DNA from: Diadophis punctatus similis
Taxonomy: Eukaryota > Chordata > Lepidosauria > Squamata > Dipsadidae
Direction of reading: 5' to 3'
Length of the DNA: 64,000 nt
NCBI GenBank assembly: GCA_023053685.1
Contig: JALIGW010000021.1
Coordinates: forward strand, 15,835,647-15,899,646
Below the pieces are notes generated by a model. That model did not search any database. It saw nothing but the letters and a program-made list of their open reading frames with translations, and was not told where the DNA came from. A program made the translations under genes and the position numbers. Of the stretch, positions 54,701-60,581 are shown in pieces; position 1 is the first letter of the stretch, and every line of letters starts with the position of its first letter.

Positions 54701-56403
54701 TCGCTTCTGTCTCTCCTTTTTCATTAATGTCCATACTTCAATATGCAGATTTTCATTAATAATTTTACTGCAAAATGCCTAGAGGTCTCAGTGGTTGTTG
54801 CTAGTACTAAGTTTAATGAGGGAAAGAGGGAGGGCTGGAGATTATTTTAGCTATTCTTCTTTGTATCGAGTCTAGATGGTGTGTTTCCTGCCGCAGATGG
54901 GCTTTGTAATGCCATGCAAGCACAGCTACAGGATAGGTTGTAAATCATGATGCTATTTTACAGCGGTGCCCATAAGGGTTACTTTTTACTGTATTGCTGT
55001 CTTATTTTAACACTTTTCTTCTTAAATTCTTGTTCACTCCCCCAGTGCCTTAAATTGTCAGCAATGTTATCTTGGGCCACTATTTTGTTTTAGTTGAATA
55101 GGCCGAATGCCCCGCAATTGGGAGATATTCAGTGTTCCGGGCTTGGGAGCATGCAGGAGGCATGTAAGATTTCCTTACGGTTGATATTCCAAGCTCTTTT
55201 TTAAGCTATTTGAACTTGTCCGTGGTAACCCAGGAAGCAGATTTCTGTTTAGGAAACGGCCTTTGGCCATCTTCTACGTTCAGTTATTATATGTAGTTGA
55301 GAACTGTATGTGCACAATGATTCTGAACCTCCTGTGTGTTTCTTCATATTTTCAATCAAATTATTACATACTGGAAATATGCATAAGGGAAATTATTCTA
55401 CACATTTTATGGTGTGCCGTTGCTTGTAGCAGTAATTGAAGTACCTTTTCCACTTATGAAAGTACTAATTTTATTTGCTTTTATTGCTTTTCTAGATGCA
55501 ATTATTTATTTAGTGTGTTTTGGCTTTATTAAATTATGTTTACTATAGGAACATCATAAAAATGTATGAAAGTAACACATCAGCCAGGGCTGCCCAGTGA
55601 CCTGTATTGGAAGAATCGAGGGTTATTTTTCATATCCAAACTTAATAGAATAAAGAAGGAATAAAGATATAATCTACCCAAGAAAACAATGCAATTTCCA
55701 GCTAACATAATAATACACCTGGACGATGTAATTTCATAAATCTTAGCTCTAAAATTTACATGAGCTGGGTGTTGCTGTGCCATTTCAGAATTCATCATGG
55801 TTCGGCTAGAATTTGAATGAGTATTATAACTAAAGGCCAGCTTTATTTGATGTGAAGCAGAAATGCCTCCCAGGGTGAAGGGCTAAATTGGCTAATCGGC
55901 TCCCAGGCCCCAGAGCTGGACTTCAGAGGCTGCCCAGGCGCCTTCCCGGGGCCGTTTCTTCTACTCGGGGCCTCTTTCCCACGGAGGCAGCCCCTCCCCC
56001 TGCGCCAAGCGCTTCGGACTGCACGGAGAGGCTCCCAGAGGCGAACGAAGGGGAACCCACCCGGCCTTACATTCCCGGCGCTTCCCACTTCTTCAACCTG
56101 CCTCGTGTTTTAGTAGCTGGTTCCACTTGTGGTGGGGAAAGCCTGTTCGGAGGGCATTTTGGGGTTATGTTCTTACTTCTGCTCTGGCCTTGTTTCCTTC
56201 TTGCCTCCCTGGGCCAAGTTGAAGGGCAGCTGGTCCCTCCTCGGCCGATGGATTCAGGCGGCCCTTTTGTTTTGCAGCTGAAGGGCAGGGAGGAGAACCT
56301 GACCTATGCTGAGCTGGAGCTGCTGAAGCCTCACCAGGAAGCCAAAGGCGTTGCGTCCACCACCGTCTACGCTCAGATCCTCTTTGAGGAGAACAGGGTG
56401 TAA
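36065..56403 (+). CDS. VSTM4: V-set and transmembrane domain containing protein 4, complete 8-exon coding region
   Basis: The joined exons 36065-36113, 37806-38204, 46951-47007, 49216-49323, 50039-50072, 51735-51841, 52445-52506 and 56278-56403 total 942 nt: 313 codons plus TAA, with every junction in phase and every intron GT-AG. The predicted protein is a type I single-pass membrane protein. It has a signal peptide (about 1-16), an Ig V domain (about 23-148; cysteines 44 and 124, Trp60, YIC 122-124), N-glycosylation motifs at 23, 39, 86 and 141, a stalk (150-168), a membrane helix (about 172-194) and a basic, proline-rich tail. The tail ends with LTYAEL (280-285) and TVYAQI (301-306). Human VSTM4 is about 320 residues with the same order. 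The mammalian N-terminal region is also the source of peptide Lv, a secreted peptide reported to enhance L-type calcium channels. Strong regional matches ([51 protein letters not shown]) make the identity secure. Confidence 0.95.
37806..38204 (+). CDS. VSTM4: VSTM4 exon 2: Ig V-set domain
   Basis: 399 nt, phase 1 at both ends, acceptor TTTGTAG, donor CAAG|GTGAGA. It encodes residues 17-149, essentially the whole Ig V domain: Cys44 in the B strand, Trp60 in the C strand, and the QGHYIC F-strand motif with Cys124. The basic run KRRR (49-52) precedes AVRW, as at the N-terminal boundary of the peptide Lv segment in mammals. [10 protein letters not shown] (93-102) is at the other end. Confidence 0.95.
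38439..38475. repeat. (GTGA)n microsatellite, VSTM4 intron 2
   Basis: About eight GTGA units. Confidence 0.93.
38650..38687. repeat. (GT)n microsatellite, VSTM4 intron 2
   Basis: About 17 GT units. Confidence 0.95.
38757..40440 (-). mobile_element. L2-like LINE, 1.7 kb of RT domain and 3' UTR, VSTM4 intron 2
   Basis: Antisense to VSTM4. Reading 5' to 3' on the minus strand: [20 protein letters not shown] (RT start), [14 protein letters not shown] (first catalytic Asp region), [26 protein letters not shown] (catalytic FADD box), [16 protein letters not shown] and [14 protein letters not shown], ending with the [12 protein letters not shown]-terminus. Two in-frame TGA stops (plus-strand bases 40100-40102 and 39653-39655) break the protein; both look like CGA-to-TGA decay. 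The 3' UTR ends near AGAATTCTTTATTGGCCAAG (38761-38780). No 5' UTR is present, so it is a 5' truncated insertion. Confidence 0.88.
40893..41125. repeat. (GAAA)n/(GGAA)n microsatellite, VSTM4 intron 2
   Basis: A 230-bp purine-only tract of GAAA, GGAA and GAAAA units. It produces Lys/Arg/Glu-rich and Phe/Leu/Ser-rich artefact frames. Confidence 0.95.
41126..42340. other. VSTM4 intron 2 sequence, no recognised feature
   Basis: GC-moderate sequence with several overlapping frames (for example 41671-42132 minus) lacking any recognised domain. No repeat recognised. Confidence 0.4.
42341..42520. mobile_element. Palindromic (foldback) repeat, second copy
   Basis: The left arm GATGCTTTTTCAAGAGGCAA, TGGACTTTCT, AAGACGTTTCACTTCTCA is mirrored by the right arm TGAGAAACGAAAATCTTC, AGAAAGTCCA, TGCCTCTTGAAAAAGCACTT. 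The right end extends to CTCCACAGACATT (42508-42520), mirroring the left end AATGTCTATGGAG of the copy at 9309. Each copy lacks part of one outer arm. Confidence 0.8.
43185..43204. repeat. Poly-C tract
   Basis: A run of 20 C residues, adjacent to the 3' side of the RTE-like LINE. Confidence 0.9.
43430..43818. mobile_element. TA-flanked MITE (Tc1/mariner-like) inserted in the LINE relic
   Basis: The left end CTGGTAGCCCTTGACTTACG and the reversed right end CAAGTAGTCCTCAACTTACA form about 20-bp imperfect terminal inverted repeats, each beside TA (43428-43429 and 43819-43820). No coding capacity. Subterminal motifs such as GTTAAGTGA recur internally. Confidence 0.78.
44021..44085. repeat. (TTTG)n microsatellite
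   Basis: TTTG units interrupted at 44047-44063 by a TATGTGTGTA stretch. Confidence 0.9.
44331..46004. other. VSTM4 intron 2 sequence, no recognised feature
   Basis: Frames at 44386-44712 (+) and 44409-44729 (-) overlap and resemble no family I know. The rest is AT-rich. Confidence 0.4.
46005..46380 (-). mobile_element. CR1 3' end, reverse strand, split by a TTTA/GCCGCCC repeat
   Basis: AGAGTTGGAAGGGACCTTGG (46000-46019) through TTGGAGCATCCACAA (46110-46124) is CR1 3' sequence reversed. It resumes at GCTTCTGTTCCACTCC (about 46302) and continues to TTTCTCCTTAGTTCTAGGTT. Between them lies a (TTTA)n plus TATGCCGCCCAACTCC module (46125-46290), the same repeat as at 7078, so this is a nested insertion. 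Confidence 0.78.
46951..47007 (+). CDS. VSTM4: VSTM4 exon 3: juxtamembrane stalk
   Basis: 57 nt, phase 1 at both ends, acceptor TTTTTCAG and donor GAAG|GTTAAG. It encodes residues 150-168, ending NAWAFFE. The mammalian protein has a stalk of about 23 residues ending WAFFE directly before the D-L-Y/S-V-Y-A membrane entry. The matching WAFFE, phases and position between exons 2 and 4 support it, although the N-terminal half is diverged and four residues shorter. Confidence 0.85.
47008..49215. other. VSTM4 intron 3, AT-rich, no recognised feature
   Basis: A 2.2-kb AT-rich intron with a (TTTA)n stretch near 47694-47720 and a GT/AC-rich patch near 48715. No repeats of known families and no frames of note. 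Confidence 0.45.
49216..49323 (+). CDS. VSTM4: VSTM4 exon 4: transmembrane segment
   Basis: 108 nt, phase 1 at both ends, acceptor CTCTCCAG, donor CACG|GTGAGT. It encodes [19 protein letters not shown] and onward to NKKRSH: a membrane helix of about 23 residues followed by a positively charged stop-transfer run. Because 108 is divisible by three and the phases match, skipping this exon would give a soluble protein without a frameshift. Confidence 0.93.
49551..49797 (-). repeat. tRNA-derived SINE, full length, VSTM4 intron 4
   Basis: On the minus strand it begins GAGCCACGGTGGCGCAGTGG (A box), with a B-box-like GTTCAAATC, the AAGGTTGACTCAGCC body, AACCGCTTAGAGAGGGC, and the tail CTATTGCTATTGCT. 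An internal tandem duplication (CGGCTGACTGC twice) marks this copy. Confidence 0.88.
50039..50072 (+). CDS. VSTM4: VSTM4 exon 5: 34-nt microexon of the cytoplasmic tail
   Basis: Acceptor TTTCACAG and donor AGAG|GTAGGA bound 34 nt, phase 1 in and phase 2 out. It encodes [11 protein letters not shown] plus two bases of Ser216. Mammalian VSTM4 has a similar V-R-x-x-L-V-K-C-P-Q segment here. Its small size makes it invisible to simple frame scanning. Confidence 0.85.
50345..50425. repeat. Degraded TTTA/GCCGCCC-type repeat
   Basis: TTTATTTATTTGTTATTA followed by TATAGCCACCCAACTC resembles the repeats at 7078 and 46131 with several changes. Confidence 0.45.
50690..51407. mobile_element. hAT-type MITE with perfect 8-bp target duplication, VSTM4 intron 5
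   Basis: The left end CAGTGATGGCGAACCTATGG and the reversed right end CAGTGATGGCAAACCTTTTT give terminal inverted repeats of about 16 bp. GTCTGAGA lies immediately on both sides (50682-50689 and 51408-51415), the 8-bp duplication diagnostic of hAT insertion. The 718-bp interior has repeated GATCGGTCCG/GAGCTCTGTTATCAGC modules and no transposase frame. Confidence 0.92.
51663..51734 (+). repeat. (CT)n-(CCCT)n tract forming the exon 6 polypyrimidine tract
   Basis: About 18 CT units, then about seven CCCT units and a C run, ending in CAG at the VSTM4 exon 6 acceptor. The entire polypyrimidine tract is microsatellite DNA. Confidence 0.9.
51735..51841 (+). CDS. VSTM4: VSTM4 exon 6: proline/lysine-rich tail segment
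   Basis: 107 nt, phase 2 in and phase 1 out, acceptor CCCCCCCCAG, donor AAAG|GTATTC. It encodes [16 protein letters not shown] through to the conserved PPAVPAK end. The polypyrimidine tract is a (CT)n-(CCCT)n microsatellite that runs directly into the acceptor (51663-51734). GC content is higher than in the neighbouring exons. Confidence 0.88.
51955..52035 (+). mobile_element. CR1 3'-end relic, VSTM4 intron 6
   Basis: TTCGGCTGGATGGTCTCCC and AAGATCCCTTCCAACCC match the CR1 3' terminal signature. It is very short. Confidence 0.6.
52445..52506 (+). CDS. VSTM4: VSTM4 exon 7
   Basis: 62 nt, phase 1 in and phase 0 out, acceptor TTTTATAG, donor CTTG|GTGAGT. It encodes [16 protein letters not shown] then RKVTL, nearly identical to the mammalian tail at the same position. 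Confidence 0.93.
52583..52652. repeat. (TTCC)n microsatellite, VSTM4 intron 7
   Basis: TTTCC/TTCTTCC units downstream of exon 7. Confidence 0.93.
52653..54223. other. VSTM4 intron 7 sequence, no recognised feature
   Basis: Mixed composition with no recognised repeat or exon. Frames present are short and without homology I can name. Confidence 0.4.
54224..54403. repeat. (GGGT)n/(GGAA)n/(GAAA)n microsatellite, VSTM4 intron 7
   Basis: A purine-rich tetranucleotide array of about 180 bp, origin of Gly/Arg/Lys-rich and Ser/Phe/Leu artefact frames. Confidence 0.95.
54404..56277. other. VSTM4 intron 7 sequence, no recognised feature
   Basis: AT-rich to about 55800, then GC-richer (55860-56090) before exon 8. 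The GC-richer part holds an open frame running into exon 8, but no alternative first exon can be supported. Confidence 0.4.
56278..56403 (+). CDS. VSTM4: VSTM4 exon 8: terminal exon with tyrosine motifs
   Basis: Acceptor GTTTTGCAG, then 41 codons and TAA at 56401-56403. It encodes [13 protein letters not shown] and [11 protein letters not shown] near the C-terminus. LTYAEL fits the ITIM consensus (I/L/V-x-Y-x-x-L) and TVYAQI fits the ITSM-like T-x-Y-x-x-I/V. The upstream frame open from 55888 is intronic. Confidence 0.94.
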   Translation: MKGREENLTYAELELLKPHQEAKGVASTTVYAQILFEENRV

Positions 56404-56880
56404 AGGATGCAGCCGAGATGGGGCCTGTTGACCCGGGGGTGGGGGGACGACACACACGCTGAATTACTTCTCTGATTTTAAGACTGGGGGAACAGTTTGT
56501 TTTGAAAGATTTCAGGGGAATTTTTTTAGGTGAATAAAAACATGCTCAGGAACCAACAGGAAAAACATAACACCTTTCCTTTGGATGATTGGCATAATAA
56601 ACATTTTGAAAAACTGGAGGAATAAGAATTAATAGAAAACTGGAAGTTAAACTGTGCCTTTACATCAGAACTTGATCGTGGGAATATGAACTATTTTATT
56701 GGCTTGGAAATAGCTCTAAGTTGAAGATGAAGATGAATGTGACTATAAAACAGGACAATTTTAGACCCAGGATTTTTTTAAAAAAATTCTATGCATGTAA
56801 GAAATGTACATTGGTTCCTTTTCCATATTATTAAGACCATGAAGATGTATTTTTGAATAAATAAATTTTTTCATTAAAAA
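56404..56880 (+). other. VSTM4: VSTM4 3' UTR with candidate poly(A) signals
   Basis: AATAAA occurs at 56533-56538, 56596-56601 and 56856-56861; the last is followed by T-rich sequence. Which is used cannot be decided from sequence alone. The end at 56880 is an estimate. Confidence 0.6.
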
Positions 56881-56929
56881 AGGCTGATTTCTTAGTTTTA
56901 TAGCATAAAATTGTAGCAGAGTCCTGCAG

Positions 56930-56998
56930 GATGCAGGCAGTTGCACTTGGTGACCTCTTAGGCCCCTCCCAACTCAAGGATTCTGTGATCTGTGTATA
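56930..56998 (+). mobile_element. CR1 3'-end relic
   Basis: CTTGGTGACCTCTTAGGCCC and CCCAACTCAAGGATTCTGTG resemble the last 60 bp of CR1. It lies just after the VSTM4 3' UTR. Confidence 0.6.
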
Positions 56999-58704
56999 TG
57001 TAAACGGAGGCTCTCTCGTCCTCCTGCTGCCATCCATGGTCCTCCTCACATCCTGACAAAAAGCTGGTCCCTTCTTTCTCGCCAACCTTCCGATCCCCTC
57101 CTGGAAGCCACCAGCAGAGCTGTCCGCATCGGTCTCAGGGCCACTCATGGTTTTCTTTGGCCTTGGCAGAATCTCCTAGCAGGTAGTCAGGAACATCATA
57201 GCTGGCTTCCCAGGGCTTCCAAAACTGGCCTTCAAACTCCATCGTTCACTTCTGTCAATGTCTTTGGCACTCTGCAGCCCATGGGACTTTTTAAAAAAAC
57301 ATAATTGCTTTGGTTGTCAGAAAGAGAACAGCCGATTTTTCCTCTGTGTTGATATAAACAAGCTTCTACATGGGAAGCGAACATGTATTTTCAATTGGAT
57401 GTTAAAGTAGGGTCGACAGAGTCAGTTTTTAAACTACGGCCCTTACACAATAGACACACATTTCCAAATTTTTGATGTATGGCTCAACACAACTTTAAGA
57501 ACTTTTATGATAATGACTATATCAAACTAACTAAAAGGAGAAAAAGAGAAAAAAATATGCTGGGAAGTGTCACAAATAAAAGAACCACCAGAAATTTGAC
57601 TAAATAAGTCCAAAGTCGTCTCCTTTGCCCTTTGTTGAAAACAGACCAAATGTCAGCAAACGGCCCTTAACAACAGCCCATTTTTCAGGTCAGATTCTGC
57701 CCATATTTATTCTTCCAGCCTTGCACAGTAATTTGTTTGGCAAACTCAGCCATCTTCATGGAGGAAAGAGGTGGGGGGGGGGGGAGAGTGATGACCCAGT
57801 GCTGGGCTTTGGTTTTCTTGGACTTCAAAGAAATGGACATTGAAGTCAAATCCCATGTCAGAAGAAGCGAGGGGACCAGGGTCCGAAAGAGGGTGGGAGG
57901 TCCAAGAAAACAAATGTTAAAATGCAGATCCAGCCGGGAAAACCAAATAAGGCAACAGAGGTAACTTAGTGAAAGGGAAACACTTTGGAGCTGATGAAGC
58001 TGAGCAGAAACTGAATGAGCAGAAGGGATGCAGAAGGGAGCAGAACGGCCTCCTTTGGCTGCACAGAATACGAAACGGCCTCCTTTAGTTACACTCTACT
58101 CAAAATAAAAGGAAAGTAGGAGAGTGTCTGCTCAAAAAGGACAAGATGTGAACTAAAGAAGAAGCAGCAGAATTGCTCGAGTGAATTTATTTGTGAACAT
58201 TTGTCAGGAGGAGGAAATAATGCATGTTGGAGATGAGCTTGAAAAGACACAAGAAGCCACAAAGTGTGGCTTGTATGACACAACTGCGTGCTCAGCTATT
58301 GGCAAAAGAAAAGAAAATGCGGATGTCTCGGCCCTGGTTGTCTGTTGACCCCCAGCATGCAAAGATGCCTGTGGGGGGGGGTCACCTCCTGCTGTTGGAA
58401 ATGGTCAGTCAGCAGAGATCAATTTCAGGAGCACATTATCTGATCAACGTCAGACAGATTTTAAAATGGAATCAGCCGGGTGGAGGTGTAGAGGGGAAAC
58501 CTGGCTGTCTTGGAAGTGCCCTAAAAATTAACAACTTATTAACAATCCATGCAGAACCAAAATTATAAAAATGGGGAACCTGTAAGTATATATCAAGAAG
58601 AAGATTAATTCCAGAAAAGGATGTTCTTTTCCTTCCTGTCAAAATATGTAATTTCAATATCGGCATGTAAACTGTGCACACATACACATGAAATTCAATC
58701 TTGC
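56999..58704. other. Intergenic, no recognised feature
   Basis: G runs near 57773-57783 and 58372-58381, otherwise ordinary. In mammals WDFY4 lies beyond the VSTM4 3' end, but no exon of it was recognised here. Confidence 0.4.
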
Positions 58705-58790
58705 AAATCATGGATGGATGGATGGATGGTTGACCCTTCCTTCCTTCCTTCCTTCCTCCCTCCCTCCCTCCCTCCCTCCCTCCCTCCCTG
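58705..58790. repeat. (ATGG)n and (TTCC)n/(CCCT)n microsatellites
   Basis: Short ATGG units, then TTCC and CCCT units. Confidence 0.93.
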
Positions 58791-59387
58791 TCTTCTAAAG
58801 TAACTTGAGTTCATCCACCCTACTTCTGTGTACATTTATCCTTCCAAAATAGTCATCCTTTTGACTAATCCCAACAAGTATGAAAGTAGTAGTACTAAGT
58901 AATCAAGTTTGTTACTTAAAACAGAAAATAACAACTACAGGTAAAGATGTAGAAAAAGAACATATGATCTCTGGTATTAGTGACATTTTCAAGGCCAGAA
59001 GCTCACATAGTAGCCTCTAAGCTGGACCCATCCAAGCAAAGAATTAAAAGCTGGTCTCAAGAGTAACTTAGGAATGCTTTCAGAGAAGTTTCTTAGCTTT
59101 ACAAAATTTTGAGTAGTATAAATACACGTTTTGCAGATTCAACATCATCAAGCTTGCTGGACGAACTCTTTGACTTAACAGAATATTTAATTTATATAGG
59201 GGAAAGCCTAACTCTTGCAGAACTTGACCAAATCCCAGGCCCTACCCTTCCAGGTGCCACATTCTAATCGCTCAACTTTCAGCTTGCAAATCAGTGTTTA
59301 CAAATGTTACCTACATGTCGACAACCCTTAGATTTTCTGAGACTTTTAGGAAGATTTTTTTTTAAGTTGAGGAGGATCCAACTATCG
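58791..59387. other. Intergenic, no recognised feature
   Basis: AT-rich, no gene or repeat recognised. Confidence 0.4.
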
Positions 59388-59657
59388 CAGTGGTGGGTTG
59401 ATGCCGGTTCAGACCGGTTCTTTAGAACTGGTAGCGGAAATTTACTGCCGCTCACCAAACCGGCTGCAATGACTGGCGGTCCACCCTCCCGAACCGGTCC
59501 TCCAGTCGCCGCGGCTTGCAAAAAAACCCTCTGCGCATGCTCAAAGGCTTCTGCGCATGCGCAGAGGGTCATTTCCGGGTGTTTTGCGTGACGTGACGGG
59601 GGTTGTGCAAAACGCGCACTTCCATCGCATAGGGAAGGTAAGTGGAACTCACCCCTG
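59388..59657. mobile_element. hAT-type MITE with 8-bp target duplication
   Basis: The ends CAGTGGTGGGTT and, reversed, CAGGGGTGAGTT form terminal inverted repeats. AACTATCG (59380-59387) and AACTATTG (59658-59665) flank it, an 8-bp duplication with one mismatch. Internal ACCGGTTC motifs and CTGCGCATGC modules are shared with the copies at 20446 and 24931. No transposase. Confidence 0.9.
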
Positions 59658-60281
59658 AACTATTGGTATGGTGTACCTGATGCCAGAGTGTACTCTATTT
59701 ACTCATTTTAAGGGTCAGCAAACAATGATCCAACTTCAACAATTTAATTAACAATATTTGTGAGGCTAGCGAGATATTTCTGCTTTCCTTGCAGTCTTCA
59801 GGCAGATTCTTTGCAAATAAACAGGGCAAGATGTTATGGCCCAGATTTTGTTTTGAAATTCATCCTGCCCTGGGGGGGCGGGGAAAAGGGTGGGGGAGAG
59901 AAGTTATGGGTGATGGGCTAGATGGAGCTGCAGGAAGACAAAACACTATTGCGTGGGGGGAGGTTGGTTTATGCGCAGGATAATTGAGTCATCCAGCAAT
60001 CAAATCTTCAGTGTGGTCATTGCCCAGCAGAGCATCACATAATCAACTCAACAATTTGATAAGATCAGAGTTTAGAAAGATAACTGAATAAGACAAAACG
60101 CTTATTTCCACTAATGCTAGGACTCTTGCATAGAAAAGCTACATTGTTCAGGTTTCTCTGAGCATCACAACTTGCCATTGTTCAAAACGGATATTTTGTT
60201 CTTTGGGGGAATACTCTGGCAGCCCAGACTCTTGGGCTTTGCCTCCTACCATGCCAGTTCCTCCCATCAAAGAGAGTGGAG
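59658..60281. other. Intergenic, no recognised feature
   Basis: Ordinary sequence between the MITE and the LTR retrotransposon. Confidence 0.4.
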
Positions 60282-60490
60282 TGTAATGTCCTGGGGCTCC
60301 ACCAGGGGGCTCCAAAAGGAGCGGGAATTCTAAGCGTTGTGATTGGTTGATGTTATGTTGTGTTCAGTATAAATACAGAGCTGTCAGATCGGGGCCTGCT
60401 CCTGTCAGACGACTCTAGTTAGGAGGTTCAGAAGTTAATAAAGCATTAGTCCGACTCAAGCCTCAGCGTCGTTCCTCACGAATATAATAC
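60282..60490 (+). mobile_element. 5' LTR of a Ty3/gypsy retrotransposon
   Basis: About 209 bp from TGTAATGTCCTGGGG to ATATAATAC. It contains an ATTGG box (60342-60346), a TATA box TATAAATA (60368-60375) and AATAAA (60437-60442) in the expected U3-R order. The 3' boundary is set by the primer-binding site. The matching 3' LTR would lie outside the window, so identity between LTRs and the target duplication cannot be checked. Confidence 0.82.
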
Positions 60491-60508
60491 TGGCGACGAA
60501 GAAGGAGG
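60491..60508 (+). other. Primer-binding site of the gypsy element
   Basis: TGGCGACGAAGAAGGAGG directly follows the LTR. The TGG start complements the CCA end of a tRNA, as in retroelement primer sites. The priming tRNA was not assigned. Confidence 0.7.
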
Positions 60509-60581
60509 TCGAATCCACATCGAGTGACTCCAGCACACCTGAACGTAAGGAAAATTGTGAAAGCACTGTCAGGGACGAGTA

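Noticed and set aside
55888..56403. 171-codon frame that would make a longer first exon joined to VSTM4 exon 8
   Set aside because: The GTTTTGCAG acceptor at 56277 and similarity starting exactly there show that only 56278 onward is exon. The upstream part is intron without homology.
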